Below the pieces are notes generated by a model. It searched no databases. It saw only the letters and a list, made by a program, of their open reading frames with translations, and had not been told where the DNA came from. Source: Actinomycetota bacterium (lineage in GTDB: Bacteria > Actinomycetota > Actinomycetes > Nanopelagicales > Nanopelagicaceae). Taken from it: 7,462 bases of DNA. How positions within the stretch are numbered: the first letter of the stretch is position 1; each line of letters begins with the position of its first letter. Location of the stretch: assembly GCA_947490605.1 (NCBI GenBank), contig CANLHE010000034.1:1-7462 (forward strand), in the 5' to 3' direction. Made by a program: the position numbers and the translations under genes. This document shows, piece after piece, positions 1-6,502 of this stretch.

Positions 1-32
1 AGAGCCAATTCTTCTGCTTTATGCTTATCACC
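1..32. other. Left edge, unassigned upstream sequence
   Basis: The 32 bases before the preferred start of the first gene contain no Shine-Dalgarno match and no recognisable promoter. All three + frames are open across the edge. Frame 1 stops at 148-150, frame 2 at 74-76, and frame 3 is the phosphatase frame. An upstream gene could therefore end inside the phosphatase gene or before the window. In related Actinobacteria the neighbour is often hemL, but the few residues visible here are not recognisable as such. Confidence 0.3.
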
Positions 33-653
33 ATGGCGCAAACAATTCACTTTGTCAGACATGGCGAAGTTCATAATCCAGAAAAGATTCTTTATGGTCT
101 GCAACCTGGATGGCGTCTTAGTGATCGCGGCAACGAAATGGCCGCCGTAATCGGTGAATGGTCAGCAAAGTTAGATTTGGGTGCAATTCATTCATCACCA
201 CTGCAGCGAGCACAAGAAACTGTCGCCCCAATTATTGCAAAACATAAGCTGTCACTAACTACAGATAAGAATTTAATTGAAGCCAGCAATATTTTTGAAG
301 GTAAAAAATTTGAATTAGGAAGTGGAGTATTACGCCATCCAAGTTCTTGGCGTTACTTGTATAACCCATGGAAACCATCATGGGGAGAGCCATACGAACA
401 GTTAATAATCCGAATGCTAAAAGGATTATTTGCTGCTCGCGACGCAGCCGGTAGTAAAGATGCAATCTGTGTTTCACATCAATTACCAATTTGGATTTTA
501 CGCTCTGCGGTAGAGGGGCGAAGATTGTTACATGACCCAAGAAAGCGTGAGTGTTCGTTGGCATCGGTAACATCATTTGAATTAGATAGCGAAGGAATGA
601 TTTCTTCAGTTTCATATTCAGAGCCGGCAAAACATTTACTGCCCAAAAAATAA
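33..653 (+). CDS. Histidine phosphatase superfamily (phosphoglycerate mutase-like) protein
   Basis: This 206-residue cytoplasmic protein belongs to the histidine phosphatase superfamily, which transfers or hydrolyses phosphate through a phospho-histidine. The N-terminal signature FVRHGE (residues 7-12) holds R9 and the acceptor H10. SSPLQRA supplies the second arginine (R59). A Glu lies at 83 in LIEA, GEPYEQ follows at 118-123, and the second catalytic His is H149 in VSHQ. The core set is thus complete and an active enzyme is likely. The substrate cannot be read from sequence, and glycolytic mutase activity is not implied. I prefer the ATG at 33 because family members begin a few residues before the RHG motif; an in-frame ATG at 21 would add four residues. 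Neither start has a ribosome binding site. The stop overlaps the next ATG as TAATG, suggesting translational coupling with the cytochrome c genes. Its role there is unknown. Confidence 0.88.
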   Translation: MAQTIHFVRHGEVHNPEKILYGLQPGWRLSDRGNEMAAVIGEWSAKLDLGAIHSSPLQRAQETVAPIIAKHKLSLTTDKNLIEASNIFEGKKFELGSGVLRHPSSWRYLYNPWKPSWGEPYEQLIIRMLKGLFAARDAAGSKDAICVSHQLPIWILRSAVEGRRLLHDPRKRECSLASVTSFELDSEGMISSVSYSEPAKHLLPKK

Positions 654-1192
654 TGAAATTTATTTCAGGTTTTTTAAGCTTACTGCTTCTTACTGGATGT
701 GCTGGCGGCGGCATGTCAGCTCCGAACGAGAACTCATTTATTGCTGGCAGTGGAAATGCCGTGTTCTTAAAAAAGTCAGAACGTAAAGATGCACCCAAAA
801 TATCTGGCACGACTTTAACAACTGGCTTTAAAACTCTTAATTTAAATCAAGTGACAGTAATTAATGTTTGGGCGTCATGGTGTGCACCATGCCGAGCAGA
901 AGCGCCGGTCTTGCAAGACTTTTCGATTAAGTACCCAGAGGTTCAATTTGCGGGAATTTTGACTAGAGATAATCTATCTTCTGCAAAAGCATTTTACGAA
1001 AACTTTAATTTAACCTATCCAACATTTATTGATGACGCATTATTATTAGGTTTTAGCGGATCAATAATTCCGAATGCAATTCCAACGACACTCATTATCG
1101 ATAAAAATGGTAAAGTTGCTGTTCGGATAAGTGGTGAAGTAACTGTTGCGACTTTTAAGAAAGTGCTAGATAGGGTGTTGGCGGATGAGTAA
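653..1192 (+). CDS. resA: ResA/TlpA-type thiol-disulfide oxidoreductase, lipoprotein
   Basis: This 179-residue thioredoxin-fold protein is predicted to be exported and lipid-anchored on the outer face of the membrane. It has a short signal peptide with a lipobox LTGC (13-16), making C16 the lipidation site. A flexible Gly/Ser-rich linker runs to about residue 45, followed by a thioredoxin domain with the active site WCAPC (C77, C80) after the strand VTVINVWAS. The cis-proline is P144 in AIPTT, and TTLIIDKNGKV is the typical central strand pair. In System II, proteins of this family reduce the CXXCH cysteines of apocytochrome c so that heme can be attached. Their own reducing power comes from CcdA, which is encoded immediately downstream with an 8-base overlap. 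The start is set by the TAATG overlap with the previous gene; no separate Shine-Dalgarno is visible. The gene might equally be named tlpA or ccsX. Confidence 0.9.
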   Translation: MKFISGFLSLLLLTGCAGGGMSAPNENSFIAGSGNAVFLKKSERKDAPKISGTTLTTGFKTLNLNQVTVINVWASWCAPCRAEAPVLQDFSIKYPEVQFAGILTRDNLSSAKAFYENFNLTYPTFIDDALLLGFSGSIIPNAIPTTLIIDKNGKVAVRISGEVTVATFKKVLDRVLADE

Positions 1193-1916
1193 TTTTTTTG
1201 TTAATCAAATCTTTGATGCCAATCTGCTTATTGCAATGGCAATTGCATCCCTGGCTGGACTAATCTCATTTTTCTCACCGTGTGTTATTCCCTTAGTTCC
1301 TGGCTATCTTGCTTATGCATCCGGAATGGGCGATAGTCGAAACAGAAGCAGAGTATTACTGGGATCAGTACTTTTCGTGTCTGGCTTTACCGCATTGTTT
1401 ATTTCTTATGGTTTACTGTTTGGGCAACTTGGTTCAAAAATTGCTCAAAACTCAAGAATTATTTCGATTGTGCTTGGCTTACTTACTATTGCACTTGGAT
1501 TCATATTTTTATTTAATGAAAAGTTTTATAGAAGTTTTAAACCAAGCTGGAAGATGCGAACCGGCTTAATATCGGCCCCATTTATCGGCTTTGCTTTTGG
1601 TATTGGCTGGACTCCTTGCATTGGACCTACCTTGGGAGCAGTTCAAGTATTAGCGTTTGAAAGCGCGACAGCACAACGTGGTGCAATTTTGTCAGCCGCA
1701 TATTGTTTTGGGCTCGGAGCCCCCTTTATCTTAATGGGATTATTTCTAGATAAAGCAGAACCATTTAGAAAAATGATTGCAAGACGTGGAAATTTAATTA
1801 CTAAAATTGGTGGGTCGCTTTTAATATTAATTGGTCTGCTTCAAGTCACAAATCTTTGGGATCAATTAATGAATTCTTTGCGAGACCTCATTACTGGATT
1901 TATCCCCATAATCTAA
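1185..1916 (+). CDS. ccdA: Cytochrome c biogenesis protein CcdA (transmembrane thiol-electron carrier)
   Basis: This 243-residue integral membrane protein of the CcdA/DsbD-beta family moves electrons from cytoplasmic thioredoxin across the membrane to the extracytoplasmic ResA-like protein. The two redox cysteines sit in the expected family motifs: C33 in FFSPCVIPLVPG (TM1) and C145 in GWTPCIGPTLGA (TM4). About six membrane segments are visible, near residues 14-41, 58-80, 92-111, 131-155, 166-187 and 204-223, which is the usual CcdA size and topology. The ATG at 1185 overlaps the end of the resA-like gene by 8 bases and has only a weak purine-rich AGGGTG about 9 bases upstream, so coupling is likely. 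The stop shares a base with the resB ATG (TAATG). Presence of resB and ccsB next door favours the cytochrome c role over a general disulfide-isomerase role. Confidence 0.95.
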   Translation: MSNFFVNQIFDANLLIAMAIASLAGLISFFSPCVIPLVPGYLAYASGMGDSRNRSRVLLGSVLFVSGFTALFISYGLLFGQLGSKIAQNSRIISIVLGLLTIALGFIFLFNEKFYRSFKPSWKMRTGLISAPFIGFAFGIGWTPCIGPTLGAVQVLAFESATAQRGAILSAAYCFGLGAPFILMGLFLDKAEPFRKMIARRGNLITKIGGSLLILIGLLQVTNLWDQLMNSLRDLITGFIPII

Positions 1917-3361
1917 TGAGTACTGTTTTAGATCGTAGATCATTTCTTCGGTGGTGTTGGCGCCAATTAACAAGCATGCGTACTGCACTTATTTTGCTCT
2001 TACTTCTTGGCATTGCTGCAATTCCTGGTTCGCTGTTTCCGCAGCGTAGCCAAAATCCATTACAAGTTAAGCAATACTTTATTGATAACCCAACGCTTGC
2101 TAACTGGCTCGATCGCTTCAGCCTTTTTAATGTTTATAGCTCACCATGGTTTAGTGCCATTTATTTGTTACTTTTTATCTCATTAATTGGGTGTGTACTG
2201 CCAAGGAGTATCGGTCATCTAAAGGCAATAGGTGCTGCGCCAACAATTACACCTAAATATTTAGATCGAATGGAGTATTTCACTGAAATAAAAAAAGTTG
2301 AATTGGATTTAGTAGAGGCAAAGCTGCGAAAAATGCGGTTTCGAATTCGTAGAGATTCTAATTCGATTTCAGCTGAAAAGGGTTATGCCAGAGAGAGTGG
2401 AAATTTACTATTTCACCTTTCACTAGTGTTAATTTTGATTGCTGTCGGAGTTGGCTCATTGTTTGGCAGCAAGGGCGATGCGATAGTAAATTTGGGTGAT
2501 CGATTTATAAATACGCCTACTTCTTACGATATTTTGGGCTTTGGGAAGTATCAGGCAGAGGATTCATTGCCACCATTTTCGCTAACAATTAAAGATTTTA
2601 AAGCCGAATATGATCCGGCAACTAATGCACCACTTGATTACACTTTGACTGTCTTAGCTGCTAATCCAGCAGGATCGAAAGAAAATACAGAAATTATAAA
2701 AGTAAATAAACCACTTACATTTGGAAGTACCAAGGTTTTTCTACAAGCAAATGGCTATTCACCAATTGTTATTGTGAAAGACAAGAGCGGCAAAGTTATA
2801 TTTGATGGCCCAACACCTTTCTTGCCACAGGATGCAAACCTTTCTTCGATCGGAGCAATAAAAATCCCTGACATGCAACCACAGATTGGTTTTGTTTCTT
2901 CATTTTTACCAACTGCTGATCGAGACCAAATTCGTGGCGGGTTTTCTTCTTACCCGGAAGTTTTAGATCCACGATTATTACTTTCAGTTTGGAAAGGTGA
3001 CTTAGGTCTAAACACTGGCGTTCCGCAATCGGTTTATCGGATTGACACCAGCAAAATGGAGAGAATTGGCTTGAAAGCCTTAGTGCTTAATGAGAGTTAT
3101 GACTTCGGTGAGGGCAGCATCACATTTACAGGATGGAAGCCTTGGGTTAATTTACAAATCATTAATGATCCTGGGAAAGGATACGCTTTGCTTGGTGCGA
3201 TACTTGCGATCTCTGGTTTACTAATCTCATTATTTACCAGACAGAGAAGAATTTGGATTAAACAAGGTCGAAAAACACAAATTGCAGGTTTAGCAAAAAA
3301 TGGCATACCAGGTCTTGAAGATGAGATTAAAAAACTAGTAAAGGAGTTAGGTAGTGAGTAA
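1916..3361 (+). CDS. resB: Cytochrome c biogenesis protein ResB (Ccs1)
   Basis: This 481-residue membrane protein is one half of the System II heme exporter/cytochrome c synthase. Together with CcsB it delivers heme to the outer face and joins it to reduced apocytochrome. The N-terminus has the typical actinobacterial ResB pattern, WRQLTSMRTALILLLLLG followed by IPGSLFPQR (residues 15-44). Membrane segments lie near 22-42, 79-96, 164-184 and 422-441. A large extracytoplasmic domain (about 185-420) separates the last two. GNLLFHLSL (162-170) carries H167, a His at the position conserved in this family. A TTG at 1856 would extend the protein by 20 residues into the end of ccdA. I reject it because homologues begin close to the LRxxWRQLTSMRTAL segment and because the ATG at 1916 forms a TAATG junction with ccdA. 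No Shine-Dalgarno is seen, so re-initiation is likely. The charged C-terminal tail is cytoplasmic. Confidence 0.94.
   Translation: MSTVLDRRSFLRWCWRQLTSMRTALILLLLLGIAAIPGSLFPQRSQNPLQVKQYFIDNPTLANWLDRFSLFNVYSSPWFSAIYLLLFISLIGCVLPRSIGHLKAIGAAPTITPKYLDRMEYFTEIKKVELDLVEAKLRKMRFRIRRDSNSISAEKGYARESGNLLFHLSLVLILIAVGVGSLFGSKGDAIVNLGDRFINTPTSYDILGFGKYQAEDSLPPFSLTIKDFKAEYDPATNAPLDYTLTVLAANPAGSKENTEIIKVNKPLTFGSTKVFLQANGYSPIVIVKDKSGKVIFDGPTPFLPQDANLSSIGAIKIPDMQPQIGFVSSFLPTADRDQIRGGFSSYPEVLDPRLLLSVWKGDLGLNTGVPQSVYRIDTSKMERIGLKALVLNESYDFGEGSITFTGWKPWVNLQIINDPGKGYALLGAILAISGLLISLFTRQRRIWIKQGRKTQIAGLAKNGIPGLEDEIKKLVKELGSE
3341..3346 (+). promoter_or_regulatory. Ribosome binding site of ccsB
   Basis: AAGGAG lies 7 bases before the GTG at 3354, inside the last codons of resB. 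It is the strongest Shine-Dalgarno match seen at any gene start in the window. It fixes the non-ATG start of ccsB in preference to the internal ATG of MALYTLAFF at residue 18. Confidence 0.8.
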
Positions 3362-4253
3362 TACATCAACAGCTTTACTATCAAACGATTTTATTTATGC
3401 TTCCATGGCTTTGTATACACTTGCATTTTTTGCGCATGCAGTTGAAGTGGCTTGGTCAGTTAAAACGCCAGCCAAATCTGTTAAGAAAACAAAGCTAGAT
3501 TTTTCTAGAACTGAGCGGGTTGGTAGATTGGCAAGTGCTTTCATGGTTTTAGGGTTCCTACTGTTAACTGCTGGAGTAGTTTTCCGCGGGATTTCAGCCA
3601 ACAGAGTTCCGTGGGGAAATATGTATGAGTTTTCAATAACGGGTGCACTTGCCTTTTCTGGTGCATATTTATTTGCACTTAAAAAATATAAATTACGCTG
3701 GCTAGGACTTCCAGTTTCACTGGCCGTGCTTCTAACTTTAGGAACTGCAATAACTCTGCTTTACCGGCCAAGCGCCCCACTTGCTCCTGCATTAAAATCA
3801 ACTTGGTTAGTAATACACGTTTCAGCAGCAATTATCTCTGGTGGAGTCTTTCTATTAGCAAATGCTATTGCTGGGGCTTATTTAATTTTAGATCGCTATG
3901 AACAAAAAGGTGTTCGCCCGATTTGGGCGCAAAAGCTTCCAACACTTGAGGTTCTAGATAATCTTTCATATCGATTGGTTGCATTGGTATTTCCACTTTG
4001 GACTTTTGCAGTTATCGCTGGTGCTATTTGGGCAGAGTCTGCTTGGGGTCGGTACTGGGGTTGGGATCCAAAAGAAACTTGGGCATTTATTACTTGGGTC
4101 GCCTACGCAGCATATTTACATGCACGGGTAACAGTTGGTTGGCGAGGTAGAAAAGCTGCGTGGCTATGTTTGTTTGCAGGTTCAACATTCTTATTTAATT
4201 ACATATATATAAATGTGTGGGGAACTGGTCGCCACACATACTCTGGCTTATAA
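3354..4253 (+). CDS. ccsB: Cytochrome c biogenesis protein CcsB/ResC (CcsA-type heme-handling protein)
   Basis: This 299-residue polytopic membrane protein of the heme-handling (CcmC/CcmF/CcsA) family is the second half of the System II synthase. The tryptophan-rich WWD-type motif, WGRYWGWDPKETWAFITW, is at 231-248 and binds heme at the outer face. It is flanked by the expected histidines: H155 in LVIHVSAA and H294 in GRHTYSGL match the two external heme-ligand positions, and H256 in YLHAR matches the membrane His. WGNMYEF at 87-93 is also typical. About eight hydrophobic segments are visible. The GTG start at 3354 overlaps resB by 8 bases and is supported by AAGGAG at 3341-3346. The gene ends the + strand cluster. 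Its stop overlaps the 3' end of the convergent PLDc_N gene, leaving no room for a separate intergenic terminator. Naming varies (ccsA, ccsB, resC) for the same protein. Confidence 0.95.
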   Translation: MSNTSTALLSNDFIYASMALYTLAFFAHAVEVAWSVKTPAKSVKKTKLDFSRTERVGRLASAFMVLGFLLLTAGVVFRGISANRVPWGNMYEFSITGALAFSGAYLFALKKYKLRWLGLPVSLAVLLTLGTAITLLYRPSAPLAPALKSTWLVIHVSAAIISGGVFLLANAIAGAYLILDRYEQKGVRPIWAQKLPTLEVLDNLSYRLVALVFPLWTFAVIAGAIWAESAWGRYWGWDPKETWAFITWVAYAAYLHARVTVGWRGRKAAWLCLFAGSTFLFNYIYINVWGTGRHTYSGL

Positions 4254-4499
4254 CTTTCTTAAAAAGTCCGGATCATCGTCAGGCGGAATAATTCGCCCAC
4301 GCCCACCACGATTTTGACCAGGCTTTCTTGGCCTGCCAGCAATAAACCAACCAATTGCACCAAATGATCCAAGAAATAAAATTATTAATAGCCATCCCCA
4401 TTTTGGAAAACGTCTTACATTTTCTTGTGGAGTTACTGCGCAGTCTATAAAGGCAAAAATATTGATTATTGCCGCTAACACCACTAGATATTTAAGCAT
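4248..4499 (-). CDS. Small membrane protein with PLDc_N domain
   Basis: This 83-residue protein has two membrane segments, near residues 4-20 and 35-54. The second, after RRFPKWGWLLII and ending in IGWFIAGRPRK, has the pattern of the PLDc_N (phospholipase D nuclease N-terminal) domain. The name is misleading: there is no HKD catalytic motif, so no lipase or nuclease activity should be assumed. A basic Gly/Arg stretch (55-69) is followed by an acidic tail, PPDDDPDFLRKL, which I recall as common in actinobacterial homologues. Small proteins of this type recur between cytochrome c maturation and menaquinone genes in Actinobacteria, but their job is unknown to me. Here the gene lies 25 bases downstream of menA and probably belongs to the menE-menA transcript. 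Its end overlaps ccsB tail to tail by 6 bases. An AGGTG 12 bases before the ATG is a poorly spaced Shine-Dalgarno. Confidence 0.82.
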   Translation of the reverse strand: MLKYLVVLAAIINIFAFIDCAVTPQENVRRFPKWGWLLIILFLGSFGAIGWFIAGRPRKPGQNRGGRGRIIPPDDDPDFLRKL

Positions 4500-4524
4500 G
4501 TACTTAGTTTACACCTATCTAATG

Positions 4525-5373
4525 TTAAATTAGTAAAGCAAGTGAAATTAACACCGCGGTAATCAATTGAACCCTTGCAGTTTTGCCTAAAACAGCAATT
4601 AGCTCTTCCCCTTTGGCTCCGCGTAAAACCTGCATTAAAACTTTATATACCAATGGTAAACAAATCATTACGAGAGCTATTTGTCCATTGATACTTATCG
4701 CTAGGAGCACACTTAGTTGCGTGATTAGCAGCAAGAATCCATAAAAGAATCGAGTTTTTTGGTCGCCTAACTTTACTGCCAAAGTTTGTTTGCCAGCTAT
4801 TTCATCTAATGGGCGGTCACGCAGATTATTTATTACTAAAATCGCACATGACAGTGACCCAATTGGAATAGATAGCAAAACTATTTGCCAGTTCATTTGC
4901 TGAGTCTGAACATAGTAACTTCCAATAGTTGCAACTAAGCCAAAGAAGATAAATACTGAAAACTCACCAAAACCAAGATAACCATATGGTTTCTTCCCAC
5001 CGGTGTAACCCCAAGCGGCTAAAACTGAAATCAATCCAACTAAAATTAACCAAAGTGTTGTATTTAATGAGAGTAGCGTGCCAGCAATACAAGCAGTAGC
5101 AAATGATATAAATGCTGCTGTTCTAACTGCTTTTGCGCTAGCTAAACCAGAAGCAACTAATCTTGTTGGACCAACTCGATTAGCGTCTGTCCCACGAATA
5201 CCATCTGAGTAATCATTTGAGAAATTAACCGCAATTTGTAAAGAAAGTGAAACGATTAATGCCAAACCAGCGTTTATCCAATTAATTTTAGGCGCAAATG
5301 ATGTTCCAACTAAAACTGGTGCAACTGCTGCTGGCAGAGTTTTAACTCTTGCTCCTATAACCCACTTATTCAA
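4525..5373 (-). CDS. menA: 1,4-dihydroxy-2-naphthoate polyprenyltransferase MenA
   Basis: This 282-residue integral membrane prenyltransferase of the UbiA superfamily attaches the polyprenyl tail to 1,4-dihydroxy-2-naphthoate, giving demethylmenaquinone. The N-terminus GARVKTLPAAVAPVLVGT (7-24) is typical of MenA. The first Asp-rich motif is NFSNDYSDGIRGTD (50-63; D54, D57) and the second is NNLRDRPLDEIAGKQTLAVK (182-201; D186, D190). Both bind Mg-diphosphate in this family. The rest is eight or nine hydrophobic helices, and the length is normal. The start is a TTG whose bases overlap the menE stop as TTGA, a 4-base coupling junction. No earlier start is needed to reach the family N-terminus. 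A GGTGG a few bases upstream may serve as a weak ribosome binding site. UbiA relatives with other substrates exist, but the motifs and the menE/menB neighbours make MenA the clear choice. Confidence 0.95.
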   Translation of the reverse strand: MNKWVIGARVKTLPAAVAPVLVGTSFAPKINWINAGLALIVSLSLQIAVNFSNDYSDGIRGTDANRVGPTRLVASGLASAKAVRTAAFISFATACIAGTLLSLNTTLWLILVGLISVLAAWGYTGGKKPYGYLGFGEFSVFIFFGLVATIGSYYVQTQQMNWQIVLLSIPIGSLSCAILVINNLRDRPLDEIAGKQTLAVKLGDQKTRFFYGFLLLITQLSVLLAISINGQIALVMICLPLVYKVLMQVLRGAKGEELIAVLGKTARVQLITAVLISLALLI

Positions 5374-6449
5374 TTACCACCCATAATCTTTATTGCTAAG
5401 TTTTTAGCAGCTCTTCTATCTGGCTTTCCTATAGAAGTTGTAGGAATTTGTTCAAATAAGAATACCTCTTTTGGTGATAAAAGCGAGCCAACACTTTTCT
5501 TTATCTCTTCAATTGAAATATTTGAAGTACTTCCAAGACAGAGTTTTTCACCCCAAACTTCATCGGGGAGGGCAAAGGCAATAATTTCTTGGTTTGGAAT
5601 CAGCTCTCTAATTTTTTCTTCTACAAGTATTAGTGAGATATTTTCACCGCCAGAAATTATAACCTCATCCGCTCTGCCGTTGACTTTAAGGAAGCCAGCA
5701 GATAGTTCTCCAATATCAGTACTCTCAAACCAACCATCAGTACAGACCGAAGTTAGCTCACCTTTATCAGATAAGTATCCACTTGCAATCATTGGCCCTG
5801 TTAATTTAATTAAACCACCACTAGTTAATTTTACTTCCACGCCATCTAGCGGCTTTTGATTGTAAACACAGCCACCACTCATTTCAGTCATTCCATAGGT
5901 GGTAACAATTTTTACATGTTTATTTGCAGCCTCTTTTTTTAATTTATCACTTACTGGACCACCACCAACCAAAACTGCCTCAGCCGCAGTTAAATGTTCA
6001 AGTAATTTAGCATCATTAGTTAATGCTTTATAAAGTTGAGTTGGAACTATTGAAATAAAATCGGCGTCAACATAATTTGTAGCATTCCGATTATCAATTA
6101 CTCTTGAGCCAAGCGCAGTTGCTCTTATTAATACATTCAAACCTGCAATATGAGTCGTAGGTAGCAGCAAAGACCAACTATCACCTGGCACCGCACCTAA
6201 ATATTTATGACTGGCATTTGTAGAAGCAATTAATGCTGAATCTGAAATTGCGACTAATTTTGATTCTGCAGTTGAACCAGATGTACTAATCACTAGCGCA
6301 ATATTTTTATCTACCTCTTTAATATCAATTTGTTTGGTTGATAGCGCAGGCCCTGAGCCTTCTAGCGCCTTGGCTAAATTTTCTTGCAGCTGTGGGATTG
6401 ACCACTCAGGCTGAATAGGAGTTAATGCGCGAAGTTCTTTTTCTCCCAT
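5370..6449 (-). CDS. menE: o-Succinylbenzoate-CoA ligase MenE (short actinobacterial form)
   Basis: This 359-residue soluble acyl-adenylating enzyme activates o-succinylbenzoate with ATP and CoA to give OSB-CoA, the substrate of MenB. Motifs in order are: P-loop STSGSTAESK (55-64), LPTTHIAG (96-103), VGGGP (161-165), TTYGMTEMSGG (183-193), TDGWFESTDIGEL (237-249; D245), GRADEVIISGGENIS (258-272) and the C-terminal TSIGKPDRR with the catalytic lysine at K342. The protein is about 100 residues shorter than Bacillus or E. coli MenE because most of the N-terminal subdomain is missing, which is usual in Actinobacteria. The P-loop departs from the normal TSGSTGxPK: the Gly and Pro are replaced by Ala61 and Ser63, while the Lys is kept. 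The ATG at 6449 is preceded by CGGGGATT, a modest G-rich ribosome binding site. It is the first gene of the - strand operon and overlaps menA by 4 bases. Confidence 0.92.
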   Translation of the reverse strand: MGEKELRALTPIQPEWSIPQLQENLAKALEGSGPALSTKQIDIKEVDKNIALVISTSGSTAESKLVAISDSALIASTNASHKYLGAVPGDSWSLLLPTTHIAGLNVLIRATALGSRVIDNRNATNYVDADFISIVPTQLYKALTNDAKLLEHLTAAEAVLVGGGPVSDKLKKEAANKHVKIVTTYGMTEMSGGCVYNQKPLDGVEVKLTSGGLIKLTGPMIASGYLSDKGELTSVCTDGWFESTDIGELSAGFLKVNGRADEVIISGGENISLILVEEKIRELIPNQEIIAFALPDEVWGEKLCLGSTSNISIEEIKKSVGSLLSPKEVFLFEQIPTTSIGKPDRRAAKNLAIKIMGGN

Positions 6450-6502
6450 AATCCCCGTAGGCTATCTCTTATCTAATTCCCTTTTAACCTTTGGAGCCCG
6501 CC
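6450..6502. promoter_or_regulatory. Divergent menE/menB intergenic region with overlapping promoters
   Basis: Only 53 bases separate the menE ATG from the preferred menB start, so promoters for both directions must share this stretch or reach into the genes. On the + strand TCTAAT (6472-6477) matches a -10 box in five of six positions and would put the start about 20 bases before menB, but no good -35 is visible. On the - strand the same stretch reads ATTAGATA about 20 bases before menE, a weak AT-rich -10 candidate. TATCT occurs twice with a 7-base period (CTATCT 6462-6467, TTATCT 6469-6474). That there is a divergent promoter region follows from the gene orientation; the individual boxes are guesses. 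Confidence 0.45.
6493..6496 (+). promoter_or_regulatory. Ribosome binding site deciding the menB start
   Basis: GGAG sits 6 bases before the TTG at 6503. An alternative in-frame TTG at 6491 overlaps this site and has no Shine-Dalgarno of its own, so the site favours 6503 as the menB start. Confidence 0.6.

Noticed and set aside
259..810. Open reading frame of 183 codons on the - strand
   Set aside because: It lies opposite the phosphatase and the start of the ResA-like gene, which both carry clear family motifs. Its own translation shows no recognisable domain.
1309..1569. Open frame of 86 codons on the + strand inside ccdA
   Set aside because: It is out of frame with CcdA, whose motifs and membrane segments explain the region.
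1856..1915. TTG-initiated 20-residue extension of ResB
   Set aside because: It would lie wholly within the end of ccdA. The ATG at 1916 gives a TAATG junction and the usual ResB N-terminus.
3097..3384. Open frame of 95 codons on the - strand opposite the resB/ccsB junction
   Set aside because: It is antisense to the conserved ResB C-terminal region and has no motif of its own.
3395..3601. Open frame of 68 codons on the - strand opposite ccsB
   Set aside because: It is a shadow of the CcsB coding frame with no independent support.
4282..4297. Short hairpin GGCGGAATAATTCGCC just past the ccsB stop, considered as a terminator
   Set aside because: The stem is only about 4-6 base pairs with a wobble, there is no T-run after it, and it lies inside the PLDc_N coding sequence.
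4319..4335. Five-base-pair inverted repeat CAGGC/GCCTG
   Set aside because: It is too short to mean much and falls in a codon stretch for GRPRKPG of the PLDc_N protein.
4248..4499. Active phospholipase D or nuclease
   Set aside because: The 83-residue protein has only the N-terminal membrane domain of that family name and lacks any HKD motif.
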